Part shown: piece after piece, positions 9,778 to 17,293 of the stretch
How positions within the stretch are numbered: the first letter of the stretch is position 1
Layout of the letters: each line of letters opens with the position of its first letter
Translations under genes and position numbers: made by a program
Origin: GCA-2746795 sp963747345
Lineage (GTDB): Bacteria; Chloroflexota; Anaerolineae; Promineifilales; Promineifilaceae
Reading direction: 5' to 3'
DNA: 64,000 nucleotides
Assembly (NCBI GenBank): GCA_963747345.1
Contig: CAVVFA010000001.1
Location: forward strand, 682,001-746,000
The notes under the pieces: model-generated
The model's input: the letters and a program-made list of their open reading frames with translations, nothing else
What the model was told of the DNA's origin: nothing
The model's database searches: none

Positions 9778-9792
9778 CGAGGCCGTTCTTCC

Positions 9793-10569
9793 TTATTTTG
9801 TCCGATCCAGCACCCGCATGATTTGTGTTTCAAAACTGCTGTCTGGCATGAAAGCGAGATTTAGGCGGCGGATAACGGCCGTTCTCGCCCCCACATATGC
9901 TTGTAATAATTGACGAAGGTGAACGGCCGTTGTCTTCGTATCAGCTGAATAACTGGCTTTGAGCAGAGCTTGATGAGCCGGGTCTTCGGGGGGCAAAATG
10001 TGGAGCAGAGGCGGCAGCGTAAAATGCAGCAGTTCCACGTAAATAGAAAATGGCTTGTCGTAATCGCCGCGCACCACCTGACGGTAGGTATCCCAAAACA
10101 TCACCCAAAAACGTTCGTCAATGGTTTCTAGCTCTTTGGCAGTCATGTGGGGGCTTTGTAAAAACGTTTGGGCGCACTGGGCCTGATACTGCTCTGCCCA
10201 CCCTTCATTGTCCTTGAGAATACGGATGTCGCGATCCCAGGGATTGGGCAGCAACTGGTCTTTCACTTCGTACCGATAATCGACCTTACTGCCGTTACTG
10301 TAGAGCGCGATATGGAAAAACGGCCGTACATGGTCTGCATCAAACGACTTACAAGGCACATAAGGCGTCACTGACTTGACGAATTCACGACGATTATTCC
10401 AGGCAAAATCGCGCCGCATTTCGTTGGGAAATACCAAAGCCACATCCAAATCAGAATAAGCGTCGTCAGTGCGCCGCCCATACGAGCCAGCCAAAAAACA
10501 AATCTCAACATCGGCATCAGTAACGACTCGCTGCTGTAACCGGACAATAACGCGATCTTGTTCAAACAT
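9793..10569 (-). CDS. nucleotidyltransferase-domain protein (aminoglycoside adenylyltransferase-like fold)
   Basis: 258 residues. The N-terminal nucleotidyltransferase motif reads FLAGSYGRRTDDAYSDLDVAL: a GS helix followed by the DxD metal ligands. The remaining ~180 residues are mostly helical, with many aromatic residues, resembling the C-terminal helical domain of Ant/kanamycin nucleotidyltransferase-like proteins. The substrate is unknown and a resistance role should not be assumed. No HEPN partner gene is next to it. It is convergent with dus, and its start abuts the 10578–10635 heptamer hairpin. Confidence 0.75.
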   Translation of the reverse strand: MFEQDRVIVRLQQRVVTDADVEICFLAGSYGRRTDDAYSDLDVALVFPNEMRRDFAWNNRREFVKSVTPYVPCKSFDADHVRPFFHIALYSNGSKVDYRYEVKDQLLPNPWDRDIRILKDNEGWAEQYQAQCAQTFLQSPHMTAKELETIDERFWVMFWDTYRQVVRGDYDKPFSIYVELLHFTLPPLLHILPPEDPAHQALLKASYSADTKTTAVHLRQLLQAYVGARTAVIRRLNLAFMPDSSFETQIMRVLDRTK

Positions 10570-10577
10570 AGTGAAAG

Positions 10578-10635
10578 AGAGATTGGAGATTGGAGATTGG
10601 AGATGTGCACATCAATCTCCAATCTCCAATCTCTA
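10578..10635. repeat. inverted heptamer array (GGAGATT family)
   Basis: Three head-to-tail 7-bp units (AGAGATT GGAGATT GGAGATT) are mirrored as AATCTCC AATCTCC AATCTCT around a centre containing TGTGCACA. The two 21-bp arms are exact reverse complements. The array ends at the stop codon of the PAP2-like gene. Confidence 0.9.
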
Positions 10636-11259
10636 ATTAACGAAACACCCCATCAGGGTCATGATATAAACCGTTAAAATGCCCAGTCCCAGCCCTGCGA
10701 CTACCTGCATGACGGTGTGACGGCGCAGGTAAAGTCGCACCGCACACACCAGAAAGACAAACGGCAGCACAATGAGACTATACGCCCAGCCAAAGACCAA
10801 TCCAACCAGCAAAAACGTGGCCATAATGCCTGTTGAATGGAGACTGATAAGCCAGAAGGCATTGATGATGCCCAGCGCCACCAGTTCGATCATGTTGAAA
10901 ATAGTCAAACAGCGCAGCAATTCCGGGCCATTGAATAATGAGATGAGGGCAAAAGCAATTCCGGCAGAAAGCACAGCGGACAGATAGGGAATGTGCCGTT
11001 CGCCGGTGTTGCTCATGTGCAGTTCAGCGATGCGGCCTGTTTTAAGCAGGTAGAGTACAAATAAAATGGGGAGCAGGGAGATGAAGAAGCCGTAGACAGC
11101 CGCCCACAGCAAGCCATTCAAAAACGGCCGTTCATACAAAGCAAACGTCAGCCCCAAAAGTGCAAACATCACTGGCGGGCTGACGATATTTGAAAAAAGG
11201 CGGGCGGATTTGACAATGCCCGTGCGGTGTTCTTGATAATGGTCGAGTGGTTTTGTCAT
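10633..11259 (-). CDS. PAP2-like integral membrane protein
   Basis: 208 residues with about six hydrophobic helices. A central SLHSTGIMATF and a C-terminal RLYLRRHTVMQVVAG resemble the SGH and RxxxxxHxxxQ parts of membrane PAP2 (lipid or undecaprenyl phosphate phosphatase) proteins. The first PAP2 signature (KxxxxxxRP) is not clear, so activity is uncertain. It lies between the nucleotidyltransferase and ahcY, all on the minus strand; the ahcY terminator is directly upstream, so it likely has its own promoter. The stop codon overlaps the heptamer repeat. Confidence 0.6.
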   Translation of the reverse strand: MTKPLDHYQEHRTGIVKSARLFSNIVSPPVMFALLGLTFALYERPFLNGLLWAAVYGFFISLLPILFVLYLLKTGRIAELHMSNTGERHIPYLSAVLSAGIAFALISLFNGPELLRCLTIFNMIELVALGIINAFWLISLHSTGIMATFLLVGLVFGWAYSLIVLPFVFLVCAVRLYLRRHTVMQVVAGLGLGILTVYIMTLMGCFVN

Positions 11260-11268
11260 AAAACAAAA

Positions 11269-11301
11269 AGACCTCCGAGATTTCTGAAGCCTCGGAGGTC
11301 T
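11269..11301 (-). terminator. intrinsic terminator of ahcY
   Basis: On the minus strand an 11-bp perfect stem (AGACCTCCGAG / CTCGGAGGTCT) is followed by TTTTTG, 12 bp after the ahcY stop codon. Confidence 0.85.
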
Positions 11302-11312
11302 GCTGGATAAAC

Positions 11313-12572
11313 TTATGTGCCTTCTTCCCAGGAGTTCAGGTATTTAACCTGTTCTTCCGTGAGGGTGTCGATGCCAATGCCCATTGAAGCGAGTTTGATA
11401 CGGGCGATCTCTTGGTCAACCTCTTCCGGCACGGTGTAAACTTTGTTTTCCAGCTTGCCTCTGTTGTCCAAAATGTATTTGGCAGCCATAGCCTGACCCG
11501 CGAAGCTCATATCCATCACAGCCGCCGGATGGCCTTCGGCGGCGGCCAGGTTGATGAGGCGGCCTTCACCCAACAGGTTGAGTTTACGCCCGTCTTTTGT
11601 GGTGAACTGATCCACAAACGGCCGTACTCGTTTCGGTTCGTCGATAGACATTTCGCGCAAGGCTGGTATGTTGATTTCCAGGTCGAAGTGACCGGAATTT
11701 GCCAGCATGGCGCCGTCTTTCATCACTTCCATGTGGTGCTTGTCAAAGATATGGATGTCGCCCGTGGCGGAAACGAAGATGTCGCCAATAGGAGCCGCTT
11801 CCATCATCGGCATCACCCGGAAACCATCCATGACCGCTTCCAATGCTTTCAACGGGTCGATTTCGGTGACGATGACGTTTGCACCCAGGCCTTTAGCACG
11901 CATAGCAATACCTCGGCTGCACCAACCGTAACCACCAACGACTACATTGCGGCCAGCCAATAAGACGTTGGTGGCGCGAATGATACCGTCCATGGTGGAC
12001 TGGCCCGTGCCATAGCGGTTGTCGAAAAGATGCTTGGTCATGGCGTCGTTGACAGCCATCATCGGGAATTCCAAGGCGTTGTCTTTGGCCATAGCGCGGA
12101 GGCGCACGATACCGGTGGTGGTTTCTTCCGTACCACCGATCACGGTTCCCAGTGAATCGCGGCGGGATTTGTGCAGGGTGCTCACCAGGTCGGCGCCGTC
12201 ATCCATGATGATGTGGGGTTTGTGATCCAATACCGCGTCGATGTGTTGACGATACTGCTCAACGCTTTCGCCTTTGATGGCGTAGACCGGGATTTCGTAG
12301 TAGCTGACGAGAGCCGCAGCTACGTCGTCTTGGGTGCTGAGCGGGTTGCTGGCAGACAAAACGATGTCGGCACCACCTGCTTGCAGAGCGAGCATCAGAT
12401 TGGCTGTTTCGGTGGTGACATGCATGGTTGCGCCGACACGGATTCCGGCAAACGGCCGTTCCTTGCCAAATTGTTCACGAATACCGCGCAAAACGGCCAT
12501 TTCATTTTCTGCCCATTCCATGCGATGACGGCCGCCAGGGGCCAGATCAGGATTTTTAATATCGAATTCCAT
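11313..12572 (-). CDS. ahcY: adenosylhomocysteinase
   Basis: A 419-residue NAD-dependent enzyme that splits S-adenosylhomocysteine into adenosine and homocysteine, removing the product inhibitor of SAM methyltransferases. Clear signatures: ATMHVTTETANLM, EETTTGIVRL, the NAD-binding VVGGYGWCSRGIAMRAKG, FVSATGDIHIF, ANSGHFDLEI and a C-terminal segment GEGRLINLAAAEGHPA. It is shorter than the ~470-residue eukaryotic-type enzymes, matching the compact bacterial/archaeal form. A terminator follows. Upstream on the same strand lies a PfkB kinase, a likely consumer of the adenosine released. One AACGGCCGTT copy lies within the gene at about 12451. Confidence 0.96.
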   Translation of the reverse strand: MEFDIKNPDLAPGGRHRMEWAENEMAVLRGIREQFGKERPFAGIRVGATMHVTTETANLMLALQAGGADIVLSASNPLSTQDDVAAALVSYYEIPVYAIKGESVEQYRQHIDAVLDHKPHIIMDDGADLVSTLHKSRRDSLGTVIGGTEETTTGIVRLRAMAKDNALEFPMMAVNDAMTKHLFDNRYGTGQSTMDGIIRATNVLLAGRNVVVGGYGWCSRGIAMRAKGLGANVIVTEIDPLKALEAVMDGFRVMPMMEAAPIGDIFVSATGDIHIFDKHHMEVMKDGAMLANSGHFDLEINIPALREMSIDEPKRVRPFVDQFTTKDGRKLNLLGEGRLINLAAAEGHPAAVMDMSFAGQAMAAKYILDNRGKLENKVYTVPEEVDQEIARIKLASMGIGIDTLTEEQVKYLNSWEEGT

Positions 12573-12603
12573 TTGTAATAGTTCTCCTAAAAGTTATTGA
12601 AAA

Positions 12604-12692
12604 GGTTAAAGTAAAGGTTAAAGGTTGCAGAGTGGCAAAGTTGCAAAGTGAAGACCTTGCTACCTTGCCACTCTGCAACTTTGCCACTTTTA
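12604..12692. repeat. inverted octamer array (TTGC family)
   Basis: Plus-strand arm: AAGGTTGC AGAGTGGC AAAGTTGC AAAGTGAA. Opposite arm: TACCTTGC CACTCTGC AACTTTGC CACTTTT. Units repeat every 8 bp and the two arms are largely complementary. It fills the gap between the PfkB kinase and ahcY. Confidence 0.85.
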
Positions 12693-13643
12693 TAACAAAA
12701 TATCTAACGCACCGTCATCATCAAAATGTTCACGATAACGGGCGACAAATTCGTCTGGGGTAAATGAATGATTTTGTGTGCCTACATTTTCGAGCACATA
12801 GGTCGCGGCTAAAGCCCCCATCCGGCCAGCAATCGGCCAGGGCAAGCCTAATTCGATGCCGCGCATCAAACCAGCACGGAAAGCGTCACCGACCCCCGTT
12901 GGCTCTTTCACTTCTTTTGGCGGCACGACGGGGATATGGTATTCCTCGCCATCCATCCAGAGCAACGCGCCCTCTTTGCCATTTGTGACGAGCAAGCCGC
13001 CCACTTGTTCTCGAATAGCTTCATCGGAGAGACAGGTTTTTTCTTTGATGAGATTGTATTCGTAGTTATTGAGGGTGAGCATGTATGCGCCTTTCAGGCT
13101 GGCGGCCAAATCTTCGCCGCTGAGGCGGGCTGTTTGCTGGCTGGAATCGTAGATGAAGGGAATGCCCAGTTTGCGGCATTCTTCTGCATAGTTGCGCATG
13201 GCGGTTGGGTCGTTAGGGGAAATGATGGTTAGGTCAGCATCTGGTGCGTATTGAGCGAATGTTAAATCTTTGGCATAGGCCATCGCGCCTGTGTAGAAGG
13301 TAGCGATTTGATTTTGCTCATCGTCGGTGTTGACGAAGAAAGAAGCGGTGAAATCATCTTCAATGGCGACGGTAGCTGATGTATCTACACCAACTGCTTC
13401 TAGGGCAGCCCGGTACTCTTTGAAATCCTGCCCGGCCGTTGCCATAACGGTAGGGTTGCTGCCTAACAAGGCCATCGTGTAAGCGATGTTGGGGGCGGTG
13501 CCGCCTGGATGTTTCTTCATGCTGTCTACCAAAAAGCTGAGACTGATATTGTTCAATTGATCAGCCATGAAAGCTTCACTGAACTTGCCAGGATAGTGCA
13601 TTAAATAATCAAATGCGATGGAACCTGTGATTACAATTTTCAT
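12690..13643 (-). CDS. PfkB-family carbohydrate kinase, probable adenosine kinase
   Basis: 317 residues of the ribokinase/PfkB fold. Motif 1 is KHPGGTAPNIAYTMALLG (the GG-containing substrate lid) and motif 2 is the C-terminal KEPTGVGDAFRAGLMRG, with the GxGD catalytic Asp. The lid sequence and the position directly upstream of ahcY favour adenosine as substrate, so that AhcY-derived adenosine becomes AMP; this is inference from context. Its start overlaps the stop of the GT2 gene by one base (TAATG), which indicates translational coupling. The end of the gene touches the octamer repeat. Confidence 0.85.
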   Translation of the reverse strand: MKIVITGSIAFDYLMHYPGKFSEAFMADQLNNISLSFLVDSMKKHPGGTAPNIAYTMALLGSNPTVMATAGQDFKEYRAALEAVGVDTSATVAIEDDFTASFFVNTDDEQNQIATFYTGAMAYAKDLTFAQYAPDADLTIISPNDPTAMRNYAEECRKLGIPFIYDSSQQTARLSGEDLAASLKGAYMLTLNNYEYNLIKEKTCLSDEAIREQVGGLLVTNGKEGALLWMDGEEYHIPVVPPKEVKEPTGVGDAFRAGLMRGIELGLPWPIAGRMGALAATYVLENVGTQNHSFTPDEFVARYREHFDDDGALDILL

Positions 13644-14401
13644 TATTGTTGAACCTCATTCGTTTTGATGTCGTGGTCTTTTTTCTTTACATCTTTTTTT
13701 AAGACGGGGGTTAATCCCAACCGATCACGAAGCATAATGAGCAAAGCTTTAATTCCATCTGACGTTTTGATTTTCTTGCCTTCGGCATAAGTACGGGGGT
13801 TATAACTGATGGGAATTTCCAGAATGTCGTGGCCTGATAAAAGGATTTTATCAGGTAGTTCGAAGTCGAGATTGAAATTGGTGGTGGTTAAGTTGAGGGA
13901 TTGCACGACGTCACGACGAACCATCTTGGTGGCTGTGGCGACATCAGTGAGATGGCCGCCAAAAAATAGATTGGTGACGGCCGTCAGGAGCCGAACCCCT
14001 AAATAGGCGTGGGCGTATTCATATTTGACATCGCCGCCAAGTACGCGGGAACCAAAGAGGGCGGCGGCATGTGTCTCTTCTACGGTGGCGCAAAATGTGA
14101 TGTGGTCTTGTGGATCGTACTCGAAGTCGGCGTCTTGGATGATCATATAATCGCCGGTCATGTTGTCGATGCCGGTGCGAATGGACATGCCTTTGCCCAT
14201 GTTCTGCTCATGATAGATGATGCGAATTTCTGGGTCATCTATGGTTTGTAGAATTTCGCGGGTTCCGTCGATGGAGCAGTTGTCTACGACTAAGATTTCT
14301 CGTTCCCAATTGGACCCTAAATCCACAGCCTGGGTGTTGCTGATGACTTTTTCGATGCTTGCTTTTTCGTTATAACAGCAAATAATGACTGATAATTTCA
14401 T
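13643..14401 (-). CDS. family 2 glycosyltransferase (dolichol-phosphate mannosyltransferase-like)
   Basis: 252 residues, GT-A fold. MKLSVIICCYNE at the N-terminus, VDNCSIDGT (nucleotide-sugar binding), NMGKGMSIRTG and the DxD-like QDADFEYDP are all typical of DPM1-like polyprenyl-phosphate glycosyltransferases. No clear C-terminal transmembrane helices are seen, so it acts at the inner face of the membrane or in the cytoplasm. It overlaps the PfkB kinase by one base. The tail is lysine-rich (LKKDVKKKDHDIKT). Confidence 0.88.
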   Translation of the reverse strand: MKLSVIICCYNEKASIEKVISNTQAVDLGSNWEREILVVDNCSIDGTREILQTIDDPEIRIIYHEQNMGKGMSIRTGIDNMTGDYMIIQDADFEYDPQDHITFCATVEETHAAALFGSRVLGGDVKYEYAHAYLGVRLLTAVTNLFFGGHLTDVATATKMVRRDVVQSLNLTTTNFNLDFELPDKILLSGHDILEIPISYNPRTYAEGKKIKTSDGIKALLIMLRDRLGLTPVLKKDVKKKDHDIKTNEVQQ

Positions 14402-14415
14402 GTAGTTTCAACAAT

Positions 14416-14449
14416 GAGGACTGAGAACGATTATTTGTCCTCAGTCCTC
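14416..14449. repeat. inverted repeat upstream of the GT2 gene
   Basis: GAGGACTGAG (14416–14425) and CTCAGTCCTC (14440–14449) are perfect inverted arms around a 14-nt loop. No T tract follows on either strand, so it is not a clear terminator. Confidence 0.7.
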
Positions 14450-14600
14450 TTGATTTAGTTATTTAGATTCAGGCAGAGCCAGCGAAAGATTATAGCATAG
14501 GGCATGGGAATGGGGAAACGGCCGTTTCCCACGTTCAGCCCACGTTAACCTAACATTAAATCAAGCTAAAAAGTAGACATAAAAGAATGGTGAATTGCTC

Positions 14601-14628
14601 TTTACATTGCCATTTAATCTGATATAAT
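14601..14628 (+). promoter_or_regulatory. sigma-70 promoter of greA
   Basis: TTTACA (14601) and TATAAT (14623) with a 16-bp spacer, about 75 bp before the greA start. Confidence 0.85.
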
Positions 14629-14659
14629 CCCCGCCCTAAATCAATGTTCAGACCAGTGC

Positions 14660-14681
14660 GCCGCTTCTTTAAGCGGCTTTT
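14660..14681 (+). promoter_or_regulatory. hairpin in the greA 5' leader
   Basis: GCCGCTT / AAGCGGC with a 4-nt loop, followed by TTTT, between the promoter and the ribosome binding site (AAGGGGG at 14691). It could be a weak attenuator or a stabilising hairpin. Confidence 0.5.
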
Positions 14682-14704
14682 CCCTAATATAAGGGGGTAA
14701 AAAT

Positions 14705-15190
14705 ATGATGACAAAAAAACCAGCATTACTTACAGAAGATGGCTTGTACAAACTTCAAGCAGAGTTAGAGCAATTAACCAGTGTTGGCCGCGAAGAAGTT
14801 GCAGATCGTTTACATCGTGCCTTTGAAGATGGGCAAGATGATGATTTTGTTGACAATGCAGAGCTAGAAGCTGCCCGAAATGCGCAAGCCTTTTTAGAAG
14901 GACGTATCCTAGAAATAGAAGAAATCCTAAAAAACTACCAAATCATTGAAGATAATGGTGAACCACATGATTTTGTGCGCGTGGGCGATTGGGTAACGAT
15001 TGTAGAAGTTGGTTACGAAGAAGAGGAGAAATATCACCTCGTTGGAGCAGCCGAAGCAGACCCCACAGAAGGCCGTATTTCTAATGAAAGTCCACTTGGT
15101 GAAGCTATGTTAGGCGCTAAGGCAGGTGAAATTGTGCGCATAAAGGCGCCTCGGGGCATCACGGAATTCCGGGTAGTTCGTATCGATTAG
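14705..15190 (+). CDS. greA: transcription elongation factor GreA
   Basis: 161 residues. GreA stimulates the RNA-cleavage activity of stalled RNA polymerase. The N-terminal coiled-coil contains LTEDGLYKLQAELEQL and the acidic tip ...EDGQDDDFVDNAELEAARNAQAFLEGRI, close to the classic GreA pattern with its catalytic acidic pair. The C-terminal FKBP-like domain contains GRISNESPLGEAMLGAKAGEIV. Two tandem ATG codons (14705, 14708) follow AAGGGGG; the first is taken. The gene has its own promoter and terminator and is followed by lysS. Confidence 0.95.
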   Translation: MMTKKPALLTEDGLYKLQAELEQLTSVGREEVADRLHRAFEDGQDDDFVDNAELEAARNAQAFLEGRILEIEEILKNYQIIEDNGEPHDFVRVGDWVTIVEVGYEEEEKYHLVGAAEADPTEGRISNESPLGEAMLGAKAGEIVRIKAPRGITEFRVVRID

Positions 15191-15221
15191 CACGTCGTAG
15201 ATAGTTAATTGAATAATGACT

Positions 15222-15248
15222 AGCCCGTGTTACGACACGGGCTTTTTT
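15222..15248 (+). terminator. intrinsic terminator of greA
   Basis: AGCCCGTG / CACGGGCT stem, 6-nt loop, then a T tract, 31 bp after the greA stop. Confidence 0.9.
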
Positions 15249-15266
15249 ATAGAAAAAGAGGGCATT

Positions 15267-16796
15267 ATGACCTGGGAAACAACACGATTAGAAGAACAGC
15301 GACTGGAGAAATTAGAACGCATTATAGAAGCTGGCATTGAACCCTATCCACTGCGAGTAGACCGGACACATACCTCAGCTGAGGCTGTAACCGTATTTGA
15401 TGCGGCCGGTGAAGATGAAGAGATTATCGTCACTGTTTGCGGCCGATTGGTGAGTACCCGCGATATGGGGAAGACTGTATTTGCCCACATCGAAGATGGG
15501 TATGGGCGCATCCAATTGTTCTTACGCCGAGAAGAAGTTGGGGAAGAAACGCATCAAGTATTCCGCAAATTGCTGGATTTGGGTGATTTTGTCCAGGCGA
15601 CTGGCACATTGTTCCGTACCCGTGCTGGCGAAGTGAGTGTGCGGGTGAGCGAGTGGGTGCTGCTTAGTAAGGCTGTTAGTCCTCTGCCCGTGGTCAAAGA
15701 GCAAGAAGTGGATGGTGTGATGGTTCGCTATAATGCCTTTGCGGATATGGAAGAGCGTTACCGCCAACGGTATGCCGACTTGGCGGTCAACCAAGAAGTG
15801 CGGGATGTATTCCGTTCCCGTGCCAAAATCATTCAGCTTATGCGCCGGTTCCTGGATGATAACGATTTCTTGGAGGTGGAAACACCGATTTTGCAGCCTT
15901 TGTATGGCGGGGCAGCGGCACGGCCGTTTACCACCCATCATAATCAGCTCAAACAAGACCTCTATTTGCGCATTTCTTTTGAACTGTATCTCAAACGATT
16001 ATTGGTTGGCGGCTTTGAGCGTGTCTATGAAATTGGCCGCGACTTCCGCAATGAAGGGGTCAGCTTCAAACATAATCCTGAGTTTACGCAGATGGAATTT
16101 TACGCGGCCTATTGGGATTACAATGACGTGATGGATTTCACGGAGCGCATGTTGGCCTTTATTGCTGAAGGACTGCTGGGAACCACACAGATTACCTATC
16201 AAGGAAAAGAGATTGATTTGTCGCCACCGTGGACACGCATTACCATGCGGGAAGCTATCCTGAAATACACGGGCATTGATTATAACGATCATACGGATGC
16301 AGAAAGTTTGGCTGTGGCGATTCAGGAGTATGGCAAAGCCAATGGCGTGGCAACACAAACACCGCCTGGCGCTTCCTGGGGCAAGTTGATTGATGGGTTG
16401 TTGGGTGATTTTGTGGAACCGAATCTGATCCAACCGACTTTCATTACGCAATATCCACGGGATATTTCACCGTTGGCGAAGGGTATTCCTGGCGATCCGC
16501 TACATGTGGAACGGTTTGAATATTTTATTGCGGGCATGGAAATGGGCAATGCGTTTACGGAGTTGAATGATCCCATTGACCAGCAGAAACGCTTTGAAAT
16601 GCTGCAAGACATGTACAAAAAAGATGACGATGAGATTAATCCGATTGATGAGGATTATTTGCGAGCGATGCGCTACGGAATGCCGCCGAATGGCGGGTTT
16701 GGCACGGGCGTGGATCGGCTGACGATGCTGCTGACGGATAATGCGACGATTCGGGAAGTGCTGTTGTTCCCCCATTTGCGGGAACGGGAGAGTTAA
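15267..16796 (+). CDS. lysS: lysyl-tRNA synthetase, class II
   Basis: 509 residues from ATG 15267 (AAAGAGGG upstream; a longer frame from 15216 would run through the greA terminator). N-terminal OB-fold anticodon-binding domain (VTVCGRLVSTRDMGKTVFAHI). Class II motifs: motif 1 in FLDDNDFLEVETPILQ, motif 2 in FRNEGVSFKHNPEFTQMEFY, motif 3 GFGTGVDRLTMLLT. The frame is intact with no AACGGCCGTT copy, unlike most genes here; strongly constrained proteins seem to exclude it. It ends convergently with the YgiT-type gene across a terminator built of two palindrome copies. Confidence 0.97.
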   Translation: MTWETTRLEEQRLEKLERIIEAGIEPYPLRVDRTHTSAEAVTVFDAAGEDEEIIVTVCGRLVSTRDMGKTVFAHIEDGYGRIQLFLRREEVGEETHQVFRKLLDLGDFVQATGTLFRTRAGEVSVRVSEWVLLSKAVSPLPVVKEQEVDGVMVRYNAFADMEERYRQRYADLAVNQEVRDVFRSRAKIIQLMRRFLDDNDFLEVETPILQPLYGGAAARPFTTHHNQLKQDLYLRISFELYLKRLLVGGFERVYEIGRDFRNEGVSFKHNPEFTQMEFYAAYWDYNDVMDFTERMLAFIAEGLLGTTQITYQGKEIDLSPPWTRITMREAILKYTGIDYNDHTDAESLAVAIQEYGKANGVATQTPPGASWGKLIDGLLGDFVEPNLIQPTFITQYPRDISPLAKGIPGDPLHVERFEYFIAGMEMGNAFTELNDPIDQQKRFEMLQDMYKKDDDEINPIDEDYLRAMRYGMPPNGGFGTGVDRLTMLLTDNATIREVLLFPHLRERES

Positions 16797-16846
16797 GATT
16801 TCCCTCCCCTAACCCCTCCCAAAAGGAGGGGGATATTGGTTGAGTC

Positions 16847-16883
16847 ATAAAAACGGCCGTTTCCCAAACGGCCGTTTTTTTAT
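16847..16883. terminator. bidirectional terminator built from two AACGGCCGTT copies
   Basis: ATAAAAACGGCCGTTT, a CCC spacer, then AAACGGCCGTTTTTTT: two decamer palindromes placed as inverted arms give a long stem with T-rich ends on both strands. It sits between the convergent lysS and the zinc-finger gene. Confidence 0.8.
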
Positions 16884-16888
16884 GCCAG

Positions 16889-17104
16889 TTATTCTTCTTC
16901 CCCTTCTGCGCCCGCTTTCACCGTGTCCAGGTGAGCCAGCATATCTTCCACCCCTTCGATCACCTCTTCATCCACGTCAGTGTAGTCGCAGGTTTCGCAG
17001 ACCCAGGTGGGTACGTCTTCGATTTTGATTTCTTCATCATCTATCTCGACCATATAGTCGAGCAGTTCTTCTGTCATGGGGGTGTTGCAATAAGGACATT
17101 TCAT
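16889..17104 (-). CDS. YgiT-type zinc-finger protein
   Basis: 71 residues starting MKCPYCNTPM, with a second CxxC pair (WVCETCDY) about 25 residues on: the YgiT/MqsA-type N-terminal zinc-binding fold. The C-terminus is acidic and lacks the DNA-binding HTH of MqsA. In other bacteria such short proteins lie beside a DUF4258/BrnT-like toxin; none is visible here, so an antitoxin role is unsupported. Confidence 0.75.
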   Translation of the reverse strand: MKCPYCNTPMTEELLDYMVEIDDEEIKIEDVPTWVCETCDYTDVDEEVIEGVEDMLAHLDTVKAGAEGEEE

Positions 17105-17151
17105 GAGTATTTACCTTGGTGATTGTATTTTATACGGGAAATGATACCAGA

Positions 17152-17246
17152 CTTAGGGCTTGACCGTTTATAACTTTTGAGTTTGGTGGACGGTCAAGCC
17201 TTGCGGGTTCGTTTTTGTCAAAAGTTGTTTGTGAACGAACCCTTAG
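17152..17246. repeat. 95-bp element with CTTAGGG ends (copy 1)
   Basis: Starts CTTAGGG and ends GAACGAACCCTTAG, so the ends are partly complementary. Inside are a perfect 10-bp inverted repeat (GCTTGACCGT/ACGGTCAAGC, 17158–17199) and GGGTTCGTT/AACGAACCC (17205–17242). A second copy-like element is at 18454–18550; the two bracket the AEC transporter gene. Confidence 0.6.
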
Positions 17247-17293
17247 CGAAAGGAGAGGTAGGGCTGCATTGACCTGTGTTCATCTTGGGCGGT

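Noticed and set aside
9793..10569. Aminoglycoside resistance gene
   Set aside because: Only the nucleotidyltransferase core is recognisable; residues that define resistance enzymes could not be identified, so a resistance function is unsupported.
12573..12690. SAH riboswitch before ahcY
   Set aside because: The region consists of the octamer inverted array and has no recognisable SAH-aptamer pattern.
17105..17293. Possible toxin gene beside the YgiT-type zinc-finger protein
   Set aside because: No open frame with a start site of suitable size; the gap is filled by the CTTAGGG repeat element.
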